A DNA stretch of 64,000 bases from Athripsodes cinereus (Eukaryota; Arthropoda; Insecta; Trichoptera; Leptoceridae): the NCBI GenBank assembly GCA_947579605.1, contig OX388312.1, positions 28,047,313 to 28,111,312 of the forward strand. Reading direction: 5' to 3'. The notes beneath the pieces are model-generated. The model ran no database searches and was not told the DNA's origin. It was given only the letters and a program-made list of their open reading frames with translations. Below are positions 22,545 through 35,800 of the stretch, piece by piece. The position numbers were made by a program, and so were the translations under genes. Positions within the stretch are counted from its first letter, which is position 1. Each line of letters starts with the position of its first letter.

Positions 22545-22925
22545 TTTCTTCTTCTTCTCCTTGGGCACTTATTAGTCCCTCATGGTGGTGGGGTCTGCCT
22601 TTTTTGTTATATTTCGCCACTTAGTTCTGTCGAGTGCATCCTCATGGGAAACATCGCAGTTCTGCATGTCTTGTCTCACTACTTCACGCCATCTGCGCTA
22701 TGGCCTTCCTCTTGGCCTCTTGCCGGTAACCTTGATACATTGTGCTTTATTGCCTACATACTCAGGTGGTCTCCTGGCCACATGGCCTTACCATCGCAAT
22801 CTGTTCTCCTGTATCTTATCTGAGATATCCCGCACACCCAGATTCCCACGAATGTAAGAATTTCGGATCTTATCAAGCCTTGTATCTTGTAGCCAAGCCA
22901 CATCCATCTTAACATTTTTATTTTG
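22545..22925 (-). pseudogene. RTE-like LINE C-terminal fragment
   Basis: This region parallels the minus-strand LINE at 60870-61451: CTCATGGTGGTGGGGTCTGC at the 3' end, then blocks corresponding to CCACTCGGCT, GTCTTGCTTCAC and CCTCGGGATCTAC in that copy. It represents the last ~120 codons of the polyprotein with frame breaks. Confidence 0.7.
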
Positions 22926-22929
22926 CCGT

Positions 22930-23340
22930 TAAATAAATTTGATTATTGCAATTACGTCCTATTGATGGATCACTTGAATGAAATAATTCCCACTACTTAT
23001 AATAATTAATGATTTATGACGTACCCCTACAGGTTGTCCATAAACAAGGTGTATGACATTTTTAATTTATATTTTTTCAGTGTAATATTTTCCGACCGTA
23101 TAAATAAGGTTAGCTGTATAATTTTAATATTGTTTGACAATAATACTAGATAAGGAATAGTGCCTACAGATAATAAAATGTCATGCCGACAAATCCTCTC
23201 AATAATCATTACTTTATAACTCAGTAGTGTGAACAGCTCTTTAAATATTGTGTTGAGCATTGTGTAGTTAAGTGGAAAATAGGTAGTTGAAAATTCTATT
23301 ACACATATTTAGAGTGAATATATCTTTATATCGCTTCTTT
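22930..23340. other. Upstream region of the aminopeptidase gene
   Basis: AT-rich with no recognised gene. The promoter for module A should lie here or just downstream, but no convincing TATA/Inr pair stood out. Confidence 0.35.
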
Positions 23341-23630
23341 CAGAGGAAGTGATAGGCTGTTGAGATGAAATCTTTGAAAGTGTGACAAGGGAACTTTGAA
23401 AGATCGTTGAAAATATTTTAAAAATAAAATACGAATTCGAGACGAGAGCTGTCACCAGAAGAAAAGTTCAAGTTTATTTATTTTATACTGACGTCGAATG
23501 ATGATATAGTTTCTCTTGTGTAACAAGTTTTAAAAACGTTTTTATTGTTTTAGATTTAGAATTCGAAATGTGTGAATAGATCAGAAATAGAAAAATTTAA
23601 AGAGATTTTTATGAAAAGTGAATCATCAAA

Positions 23631-23888
23631 ATGCTAAATCGAATACTATACTGGATCCTTGACCACAAGGTGATCACCTGTCTAAGCGTATTACTGTTTT
23701 CCTTCTTCATCGCTACGATTGCTGTGGCGATTGATAAAGATTATTATAAAGATGAACTGAAAACATGTAACGATGAGAAAGAGGCTTTACTTGCTAGTAC
23801 CACAACTACACAAACTCCCAATATAACTGAACCATCTTCATCAACTAGTACTGAAGTAATTACAACTACTAAAAACCCAGAGAACCCT
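23631..23888 (+). CDS. Module A exon 1: signal anchor and stalk
   Basis: It encodes 86 residues: a short cytoplasmic head ([13 protein letters not shown]), the membrane segment [20 protein letters not shown] and a Thr/Ser-rich stalk. It leaves in phase 0 at CCT|GTAAGT. The ATG has A at -3. Confidence 0.8.
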
Positions 23889-26800
23889 GTAAGTAAATAA
23901 TAAATTTATAGTAATTCTTAAAATATGCTCTGTGAAAACATGGCCTGAGTGTGCTCACTCTGCAGCTGAAAATAATACAAAACGGAGATACAGAATAATT
24001 ATTAGCAAATTTAAGGAGCGGGACTTATTTAATGCAACACCTTTTAACTGCAGAAAAATCTGTTTAATACATTCTTTTTGGAAACTGAGTGTATTTCTCA
24101 CCTCATCCCTCCTCATTATTAACCATGTTCAGGTCAAATGTGTTTTGTGAGTTGTTTATTTCCTTATTTAATAAGTGTTTGTGCACTAATGATTTGTTTT
24201 CTTTTTTTTGTATATTTGGTAGGCTAACTACTCTTTGTGGCATTTAAGAGGAAATTTATTGATTATATTTTTGGTTGTATGTAATATGTTATATTTATTT
24301 TAATTTTTGTTTTTGTTAAATTTGTATATGACATTTTGTCTTTTATTGTTTGTATTCATCAAATTTTGTCCAATCTCTGTATAAATTGATCTAATTGTTT
24401 TATTCTGTTACTATTGTTGTTTTGTTCAAATTACTACTATTTTTGTTGCATCATAATGTTTATTTTTATAAATTTGTACCAATTCATTTTTTATCATTTT
24501 TATTATTATTGTCTGTCAAATTGTTTTTCTTTTTAAATTTGTTATATTTTTAACGTGTAAAAGGCTCACGCCGTGTACAAGTGATAAATAAATAAATAAA
24601 TAAAATAAATAAATGATATTATTTCATTTATAGTATACGTCTGTTAGTACATTTATATATAGATAAATGAAGAGACTTTAGAAATACCTATGGTAATACT
24701 AATGGAAATACTAATGGTAATTATTCAAAGAAATCTAAAAGTTGAAAATCGACGCTATTTTTTGGTAATAATTTATCATTGTATGGTTTTACATACTTAT
24801 AAACAATGTTCTTGAAAAAGAATCTTAATTTAGAATCTCAACGTTAAATTGATATTCTTCAAAATTTATTACGGGTTTCACTTTTTGCTTGGTTATCTGA
24901 CTGGTATTCCACAAAATAGTACAAAAAAAATACGAATTTTATATGAAATTTAGTTCTTTTTATATTTTTAATTATTAGTACTACTTTATAAATACATTAA
25001 AATATGATAATATTATTTTTACTTTATAATTAATTACACCGAAATCTTTGATAAATAATTTACAAAAACTAGATTTACCGTTAAATTTATGCATCCAAAT
25101 TCAAAACTCTATTTAAATAAAAACTTGTAAAATTGTTTCCAAAAAATCAATTCAGATATTTCAGACACAATGCTGGTATTTTGAACCCACGTTTGAAACC
25201 TATTCATTTGACATATTTTATACCTAGAAAGGTGGATTTTTATTGGAATTAGTTTGTTAATCGTGTTATCGTGATTGATCAAATGGAGACGTGTCTGGTT
25301 GTATAATGCTGAGAAATATGGATGGCAATTCTGTAGCCGCTTTCAAGAATTAATATTTTAATTCTATTCTATTCTTCTCAAGATCATCTACTCGTTTGTG
25401 AGACATATTTTGATAGTACTTAATAATATTTTTAAAAGCATCGAAGTCTACTCGTATCACATCCCTAATTGCTATGTTGCAAATGGAAGGATTCTTTACA
25501 CATACATTATAAAAGTCAAACTTTATTGAAAAAAGAATAAAAAAAATCTTGTGGTTAAATTTTCAATATTTATTTTTAGCCAGGATTCCGTTTGGATCCT
25601 CATATAGTTCCTTCATCATACGATATTGAACTTCATCCAAATCTCTTAGTGGAGCCAGAAACATTCCAAGGGAAAGTAAAAATTGAAATTCAAGTGTGGA
25701 CACCTCAGTCAGTGATAAACATTCACTCAGACCAGCTTATGGTGGATGAATTGAAATTATCGAAAGAATCAGTAGACATTAAAACTACATACGAATACAA
25801 CGAGGTACATGAACTAATTGTGATAACTCCAGAATCTGGAAATTTGGAAACAGGTGCATATGTGTTAGCCATCAACTATCATGGGAATTTGTCGGGAGAT
25901 GTTGGATTCTACGTGAGCACACTGAACGATAAAAGGTGAGTCTAAATATTTTATTGAATCCTCATTGATAACTATTAAGATTTAGTAAGTGAAGTTGGAG
26001 ATAACTGGAAGATCTTTGTTATTTACCCCGTAAATTCGCAAAAAAACCTATAACTCCTTGAAATCGACGGAAAATGTTAAAGATTTTTAATAAAATTAAA
26101 ACACTGTTTTATTCCACTACGAGGATTGTTTATTAGTTATAACGTTTTCAGCTGCAATGCAGTCATCATCAGTAACAACAACACAATACTAAAATCATAA
26201 TCAAAGACAAAGTAAAAATTAAACATTTAAAGGAGGAGTGGTTACAGGTGGTTGGGTGTGTGTGGAGGGTGGGGTAATGAGTTCAAGGGTGGATTCAGGA
26301 GCAGAAGTAGTGGTGAAATTATTTGGGGCTGTTGGATATTGACTATAAATTTTTGCCATTTATAATTTCTAAGGCTTCTAATATATCTAGCTTTGGTCTT
26401 TGGCACATTTTTGTAATAATAATTGTACACCGGGTGTTCGTAAAAAAAACATAATAAAACGTATGTAAAACGTTTGTCACCACCAATATTGTGAGTCTTA
26501 TTTCTTTGTGGCTCAGAAGAGGCCATGTGTCGATTGGTATGATCATTACATGCAGTCGGTTCACTAGCCACTCCACATGCGAGAGACAGACAATTAATAT
26601 AAAACCTATGGACATTTATGTTGTAGGTAACGTCAACGAATATTATCAAGTATTCATATTTCAGAACTAACGATACTGACGCCAACGCATGGAACTAAAC
26701 AATATTCGAACGACAACGAAACAAAAACGTAACGCTAAAATGTGTTTTGACTTCAGGCCCTGACCAATCAGTCTATATTTTTTATCAAAAAGTTCAAAAC

Positions 26801-29800
26801 ATAACTTGATTGTGCCCGTATTATCATGTAATACCGTCTCTACCCTTTTCGATGCACCTACATACTAAGAAATGTGCATATTTATTGAATTTTTTTATTG
26901 TCTGGGGTTGACCTTAAGGTCACGTGATTAATTCAATTACATAGTTGGATTATCGACGTACAATAAAATAATGTAATAATTTATCTATCATTTACGACAG
27001 AAGTGATGTATGACATTTTTTGATCTGGGCCAATGCTACGGTATCGTAGCTGCTGTAATATATAACTTTGATGGAACTTTCAGCAAAAACTGTATAGGGC
27101 TCCGCTTCAAAAGTTTGTGCAGCTCTCTGAAATGAAAACATGTCCCGACAGCTCTTGGAAACTTAAGGAGCATAAGCGCAGCAAAGAAAGACTATTCAGT
27201 TATTCTACTCAACTCCTCCCCCGGGATTTTAATTTCATTTCTTTGAAGGACAGTGCTTACTGACAACAAACTGCCTTACCTGGAAATATTATGTATCATC
27301 TTAACGATATATACATGCACAATCAGGATGTCATAATGAATCGTTAAAATGCATCCTCGAGGGTGCAATCTAGACTTAACGGTCACACACCAAAATATTT
27401 TGGTGCTAAAGGGAAGGAAATTTTCGGAGTGCAAAAAAAAGAATAATTTAATAATTAAACTTCATTACCATAAAAGTACGAGACCTCACTGTGGTGAACG
27501 TGTACAAACCCCCCTCACGTAAATGGCCAGCGGAGGTTCTGCCTAAGTATGAACATCCAACGGTGGTGATAGGCGACTTTAACTCTAGAAACACCCAATG
27601 GGGTTACACTTCCGATGATGAGGATGGCGAGATGCTGGCGGAATGGGCACAACTAAATGACATGCATCTCCTGTATGATTCAAAACAAGGAGGAACATTT
27701 TTGTCTGCTCGATGGGGAAGCGTAACGTCACCAGATTTGTGCTTTGTCACATCCAACAAAACTGGAAGTCGTATGATGGCTGATAGAGAAATACTTAAAA
27801 AATTCCCCAATAGCGGACACTCGCCAGTCATAGTTAAGATTGGTCTCCAAATTCCTGTCATAAATCAGCCAAAACTATATAGATGGAACCTGAGAAGAGC
27901 GAATTGGAGAAGGTATACGGAATATATAGAAAACGTCATAAACCGAATAAAACCAGAACTAGAAAATTATCCAAGGTTTGAAAAGTTAATAAGAACGGCT
28001 GCGGAAAAAGCTATACCCAGGGGTTTCCGTAAGGATTATATACCAGGATGGAACGAGGAGTGTGAGGAAGCTTTCGATGAATACAAGAAAACCGGTGATG
28101 AGGAATCGGCTAACACATTGATGAGTCTTCTGAATGAAGAACGACGCAGAAGATGGACCGAGACCGTCGAAGAAATGGACTTCACCCATTCTAGCCGGAA
28201 AAGCTGGACACTCCTCCGTAAACTAGGTACTGCACCACCCACCAAGCGGGAGAGATCTATAAACGTGAACCGGGTGGCTGGGACAATTTTTCAAACAAGC
28301 AATATCAAACCCGAAATGAAACAGAAACAATGCCTGCGCAATCAGATAAGGGAGGAAATATCAAGGTGCGCTCCAAGTTCTCCATTAGTGGATAAAGTAA
28401 CAGTTTGTGAAATTAAGACTGCACTAAAACATATGAAGAAGAACAAGGCAGCAGGAGCAGATGATATTCTTCCTGAATTTCTGATCCATCTGGGGGATAG
28501 GGCTGTGACATGGCTTGCCAAATACTTTTCGCTTGTGATAGATACAGGATGCACACCTAAAACATGGAAGGATGCCAAGGTTATTGCCATATTAAAACCT
28601 GGCAAATTAGCTGAAGACCCAAGAAACTACAGACCAATATCTCTATTATCTGTCGTGTACAAGCTTTTTGAGAGAGTTCTGGTGGCCAGATATACTCCTA
28701 TAATCGAGGAACACCTACCGATGGAACAGGCAGGTTTTCGTGAGGGTCGCAGTACGTGTGAGCAGGTTATCGCTCTAACGACACACATTGAAAATGGCTT
28801 CCAAAGAGGTGAAAAGTCTGGCCTGGTGCTCTTGGATCTGACTGCGGCATACGATACGGTTTGGAGAAGGGGACTGATCCTCAAAATCGCAAGGACTCTC
28901 AGATGCAGAAAAACTGTAAGACTGCTGGAAGGTATACTGTCGAACAGAAGAATAAAGGTCTACCTGGATGGAAATGTCAGTGGCACAAAAATAATACAAA
29001 ACGGCCTACCACAGGGATCAGTGATGTCTCCGCTTCTCTTTAATCTCTACACGGCAGACGTGCCGGAGACGGTGGCTAGAAAGTTTGTATATGCAGATGA
29101 CGTGGCACTTGTGGCTCAGGCAAAGACATTTGAAGAGCTAGAATCAACCTTAAACTCTGATTTGGATAACTTTCAAGAATACCTGAAGAGCTGGCATCTA
29201 CGACCAAACCCTAAAAAGACGGTTGCGTTGGCTTTGCACTTAAACAATAGGGAAGCAGAAAGAGAGCTGGAGGTCTTCATGTGTGGTGAGAGGATACCGA
29301 GTGAGAAGAACCCAAAGTACCTCGGAGTGAAGATTGATAGAGCCCTTACATATAAAGCTCATACTGAGAGCGTCAAAAATAAGATAAAATCCCGTAATAA
29401 CATTGTAAATAAACTGGCAGGTACTTCATGGGGCAGCAAAGCAACAACATTGCGAACATCCGCAATGGCTCTGGTATACAGTTCAGCGGAATACTGTTCC
29501 CCAGTGTGGGGAAGAAGTTCACATTGTGGTAAGATCGATGTTGAATTGAATAAGACCATGAGAACCATTACAGGCGCTATAAAATCAACCCCAACCCAAT
29601 GGTTGCCAGTGCTATCCAATATTGCGCCCCCAGATCTGCGCAGAAACCATGCCACGGTCAGGGAGAAGAACAAGATCCAGAAAAACCCCCAATTACCAGC
29701 ATTTGCGGACATATTTCACCCACCTCATAAAAGATTGAAATCCCGAAAACCAATATGGACAGTAGATACAAATGAATTTAACCTAGAAGGGAAATGGAAG

Positions 29801-32800
29801 GAAAGATGGGCCACAGAAAAGCTAACAAATAAACACCTAGTGGTAAACCCCAACACCAGAGTACCAGGTTTCGACCTACCACGAAAAATCTGGGTACAGC
29901 AGAACAGAGTGAGAACGGAACATGGATGCTGCAATTACTCACTCTGGAGGTGGGGAAAGAGGGACAGCCCTGATTGTGAATGTGGAGCGGAACAGACTGT
30001 GAGACACGTAGTGCAGGATTGCCACATTAAGAAGTTCAATGGAAGCCTCCAGGATATCCATGAGGCGACGCCGGAGGCGGTGGACTGGTTGGGGGCACTG
30101 GATCCGAGGCTGTAGTTCTGATGCGACTGCTTTTTTGACCCAGCCCAAATTGGGTGAAGACACCTAAATCACCGCCCACACGAAAAGTAAAGTAAGTAAG
30201 TAATAATTTAATTACTTATGTCGAAAAATTTTGATAAACAAAATATCTGAGATTTCTTAGGAATACTTCGGTTAACAAATTTACATAGGTTTGGGAATAC
30301 TTATGTTACTAATGTTACTAATGTTACTTATGATTACTTAGGCTAATTATATAATTATATAGGTTTTAGTAAACACGTAGGTTACGTGGGGATTCTCAAA
30401 TGAATAAATTCAGCTATTTGAGTATTTCTTCGAAATACCTACATATGACTAGTTTCGCTCCACCCCTTATCGTAAGGTTTAGATAATAAATTACTTTATA
30501 GGTTTTATTAATTCAGTCTGTTTATCGACTGTCACTGATTAAAATGAAAATGAATTACGACCTAATCGAGTTAAATATGTAAGCATTCAATTTGATACAA
30601 TAAAACGACGTTATCGGAATTTACAGGATGCGTAATAATGTAACGAACAAAAAAAGGACTAAATACCTGTTTTGTTAAAGAATATAATATATATTATGCC
30701 GAGAAAACTTATAGATATCTACCTATTATTACACGCATTTCTAGTGTGACGTCATCTGACGTTCGCGCTTCAACTGTCTGGTTTTATCTCGTTAGAGTAA
30801 AGTCCATATAACGCGTAAAAATGTTCTGAAGTTTCTCATTATTTACATTTATTGGGACTCTATTTCGTGGAGCACACCGATAGAGGGCATACATTTCACT
30901 CAACAAGCGTATTACAGAAAGGACTAGGGTAAAATAATTCCATTCTTATTTAAAAAAAAAATGAATATTAAAGTCAGCTCCACTTCAGTGATCCAAAGCG
31001 TTGATAATCTGTAACTAACTTCACGAAAGTTTTAACTGTTACATGATTTGGTTTCATGCAATGGAAACTAAATTAAAAACTTATTTTTCAGAAAACCTAT
31101 TTTTTGTGAATTGGTAAGAGTATTGTCATAAAGGGTTTTTCAACAAGGACTTTGTTTTTTAAAACAAAATAAAACAAAAAAAATTTGATGAAGATGATTA
31201 AATTTTTTATTGAATTACAAAGAGAAAAGTTTGGCAATTATGCATGAAAAATGATATCTGACAAATGTCCACCACGAGCACGCTGACAGATGTCGATTCT
31301 TTCATCAAAGTTTTTAATCACTTTTTGGCAAAATGGCGGGACTATTTCGCTAATCACATCACGGATTTTGAGTTTTAAGGCTGCAATCGATTCGATTGGC
31401 TCCGTATAGACTCTGTCCTTAACATAGCCCCACAAAAAATAATCCAGTGGCGTTAAATCACACGATCTGGCTGGCCACTTAACAGCTGAGTTTCGTGAAA
31501 TCATGCGATCGGGAAATTTGGTTTGCAATAAATTGATCGTTTCATTGGCTGTGTGACATGTGGCACCGTCCTGTTGAAACCACATGTCAGTGATATCCAC
31601 GTCATCAATAATAGGCCAAAATTGAGTTGTCAACATCTTGCGATAGCGTGATCCATTGACCGTTACCGCATTTCCAGTCTCATCTTCGAAAAAAAACGGC
31701 CCAATCACGCCTCCAGACCACATAGCGCACCATACAGTGACACGCTGAGCATGCAACGGCTTCTCAATAATTGCTCTAGGATTATCAGAAGCCCAAATGC
31801 GGCAATTTTGCTTGTTGACGTACCTTGACAAGTGAAAATGGGCTTCGTCTGAAAAAATGATTTTTTCAGAAAAACCAGCGGGTTGTTCCTGAATGAATTG
31901 AGCGAATCTACGGCGATTTGAATGGTCGTTCGGCTTCAATTCCTGCACCAGTTGAACCTTGTAAGGCTTCAAAGCCAAATCCTTACGCAAAATTCGCCAT
32001 GTGGTGGTTTTGGATAACCCCAATTGTCGAGAACGTCGAGGAATTGACAAATTTGGATCTGCTTCAACACTGTGGATCACGGCTGCAATGTTTTCAGTTG
32101 AACGACCCGGTCGTACACGCGTTGGTGTTAACAAATTTTGTATCGAGCCTGTCGACTCAAATTTAGCGACCAAATTCTTAATAGCGGTCTCAGAAGGACG
32201 ATTATGCTGTCCGAAAATATCACGAATTTGACGAAATGTCACTTTAGCAGAACCACCATTTTCATAATGGATTTTAATTATTTAAATGCGATTTTCAAGC
32301 GAAATTGAATTCATTGCAACAATTGCCAATGCATCCACTACGAATACGTCAAAAAATTAAATGTCAAAACTATCATGTTGCTGGTGTTGCCACAATTGAA
32401 AAACAATGTTCTTGTTGAACAACCCTTTATTTATCACTAAAGTAATATACCATCACGACACACTCCACAAATGGGGTAGTTAGCTAGCTGCTAGCAGTCC
32501 AGTTGTAGGTATGTAATAAATATGCAAGCTGTCCTCTCCATGCGAACAAAATATTAAGACATTCAGGATGGGTGGCAAACCTTATCGTTGAATTTAAGAT
32601 GTACTACTACTACTACACTATCACGGCATATCCTAATTTGAGATGTGAAATGTCCTTATTATTAATTAACACCTGCCTTTTACAGGACACTCGAAAAGTC
32701 ACGGAAGAGTGGTACACCAATTCTTTGCCGAGTGCTACAAGGAACGTAATATTTAGAACCAAACAATTTTATTTCGACAAGTTATAATTTTTTTGATAGG

Positions 32801-35800
32801 TTTAACTACCTTAATTTTTTTGATAGGTTTACCTACCTTAATTTATTATAGATCTCCCTGTATAAATCACTGAGTAGATATATAATTATGTACTTGCATA
32901 CCTAATCGGCCTAATCCAATAGTGCCAATGACAAAATCGTTATTTTAGTAAGACAAGGTCGATACAGTGACTGCGTGAATAAAATTGAAACCATATCAAA
33001 GTTATTCCAAACAAATAATTAATGGTGACGTTACAGAGAATAAACAAACTAAAATTTACAAAAAAAATGTACCTACAAAGATAAAAAGCAATATAGGATC
33101 ACAAATAAATCAATAAAAAATACCTGTATAATTATGGCATTCCACCCTCTCTGCCTATTCCACTTGGGATACCTACGGCATGAGGGTGTATTACCTATAT
33201 TTTAGTGTAATTCTGACATATGATTTCATAATTTGGGTATCAATGTTTAACACGGGTTTCTCTTTTTAATGGATTTTTTACTCCTGCGTGAGTGAAGTTA
33301 AAAGGGAGTTTGAGAATACATCGTTGCTTTATGACAACGACATCAGACTTAAGGAAAATCGTGAGAATTTACGAAAGCTGGTTTCTGTCCCGTACCTCCA
33401 GGAGGAATGTTCGAGGGCGATCGGTCGACCGATGTAATAAAACAAGCAATGTTTATTTTCACCATCTTCACGCTAATTTAACTTGACACGAGCGTTTTAT
33501 AATTAGTGTGAAACATAAACATTATAATCTTTCAATATGTACTTAGATATTTGTTTTGATTTTTGATATTTGCTATCGATTATACAAAATACATAGGTAT
33601 TCAGTGATTCATAAAACAAGGTACCTATATAATTTTTTTCCGTTAATACAAAACCCAACTAAGTCCATTTTTCAAAGCTTGATTTATTTCAAAAAATCAT
33701 TTACCTACTAAAGGTTTTAAGTACCCGTGAAGCACCCGGTAAAGAATTGGTCTCCCACTCTTCTCCATAAGTTTTCGAGTGTCCTGTAAAAGGCAAGTGT
33801 TCGAAAAATAAGACATTTTACATATTTAATTCGGCGATGAGGTTTGCCACCCATCCTGAATGTCTTAATTTTATATTGGCACGGAGAAGACAGCTTGCAT
33901 GTTTTATATGCAGCTGATCTGCTGGCTACCCCACTTGTGGGATATGCCGTGACGGTATAGTAGTAGTAGTAGGTTTTAAGTATTTTATATTCTCTATCAC
34001 TTGGTGGACTAATGTATAATCATTTTGATGAGATTTTTTTGTAGCTACATACAATTAAGTGTTTATGGAACCACGGATAATTTCAAACCTTTTTTAGTAT
34101 CTAAATTGGTTACCTTGTTTGAATTCGCGATTCATCGTGGAAATGACTATTTATCAATTTTAATTTACGCTATACAAAGGTATATCTAGTGTTGTGGAAT
34201 TCTCTATAGAAATAATTTTTCGAGAAATTTACCGAGAAATTTCTCGGTCAATTTCTCGAAGTAGAGAATTTTCCGAGAATTTTTTTTATTTTTTATTTAA
34301 CAGTATAATAATGATAAATACTTTATTCAAACAATCAATAACAATTTACAAATGTTGAGACAATTTATCACCAATATGGCTACAATTAATTATGGAAACA
34401 AAAAATTTTAGATACCTACATAGAAAAAAGTGCTAATAACTGATGAAAAATCTTGATGTTTGACACCCCAAATGCCCATATTTAAGTTAAAAAAAATTGC
34501 AGGTACGTACATGGAAAAATGTGTTAATAACCTCTGATTTGGACCTTAATCAGCCCCACAAATTTTGTATCAATAAGGTTGGCTGCGAAGTGTACTGGGC
34601 GAAAGTTCATAATACCGCTAAGAAAAATTATGGAGAGAAATTTCTCTTCCATCAGAGGAGAAATTCTCGGAGAAATTTCTCATTCTCGAGAAATTTCTCT
34701 GGAGAATTTTCTCTTCTCATATCACTAGGTATATCTCTATACCCAGACAGCATCAGCTCACACAAGTGGGGTAGTCAATAGACTAGCTTTCTCATCTCCC
34801 AAATTTATTGGTTATTGTAATATTTGTAATCCACAGGTAATCAAAGATATTTTAAAGTATTATAATTAACCATGGTTTGATATTAATAGAAATTTAATCT
34901 GCAATGATCTACCAATAATCTTAACCGATTCAATTTTCTCAGTTGAAGTGTGTATTTAAATAGTTATATAAGTTATCTCATTGCAATTCTATGTCCATTC
35001 TAAGCTATAAATAAATATAGGTACTAACAAGTTTAATGTAATGTAACATAATTAAATTCAACACAATGTTTTTTTAATATAAGACATCTGATAAACTTGC
35101 TACATAGACGCGAATGTTGCAATATTATAATTATTATTTTCTCATTATTTCCTCAACTGTTTATGTAACGCCACTATTAACCAGATTGATTCATAAAATA
35201 TTTAGGTATATAACGTAATGTTGCATTAATCTCTAGTTTATTTTTCTCTTCAGTCACATTTGTTTCGGAGATGTGATTGTACCTACATAATTCTTTTTAA
35301 TTTTATGTTCGGAAATTTTTTAAATAATATTTATTGTAATACTATCATTAGGTATACCTATTATTTGAAAAAAATGTTACAAATTAATATTATTTTGCGT
35401 TATTCATTATGGTTATTTTTACACTCTATGGTAGTCGGGAATAAATTATTGCCTATGGATTCGAGTGGCGGGATAACAAATACAACTGTCATTGTTGATA
35501 AGACATCTCGCGATATAGAGCCGTGTGCATTAAATAATCAACAATTAATATCTAGAACAAATTCACTGATAAATTTAAACACATCTGTGAGCGACACGTT
35601 AACGTTGAAAATGTCTCAAAATAAGAAGAAAAACCGTGAAAGTTGCGAGTTCCGTCTTTCGAAAAATGTCATACCGACTCACTATGACTTGCTTATTAAT
35701 CCCGATTTAGAAACAGGACTTTTTGAAGGTACAGCAACAATTACAGTTCTTGTCAAAGAGTCCGTGGATACAATATATTTTCACAGCAAAAGTTTGAATA

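Noticed and set aside
26242..26685. 147-codon minus-strand gene
   Set aside because: No recognisable domain, low-complexity Leu/Pro/His tail, no start or splice context; it lies inside the aminopeptidase intron.
27604..30163. Several 60-117 codon frames on the minus strand and in other plus frames over the LINE
   Set aside because: They are shadows of the single 874-codon LINE frame.
35260..35373. Translation start of module B at 35260
   Set aside because: The codon there is TTG. The first residues are AT-driven; the ATG at 35374 with A at -3 begins a proper signal peptide.
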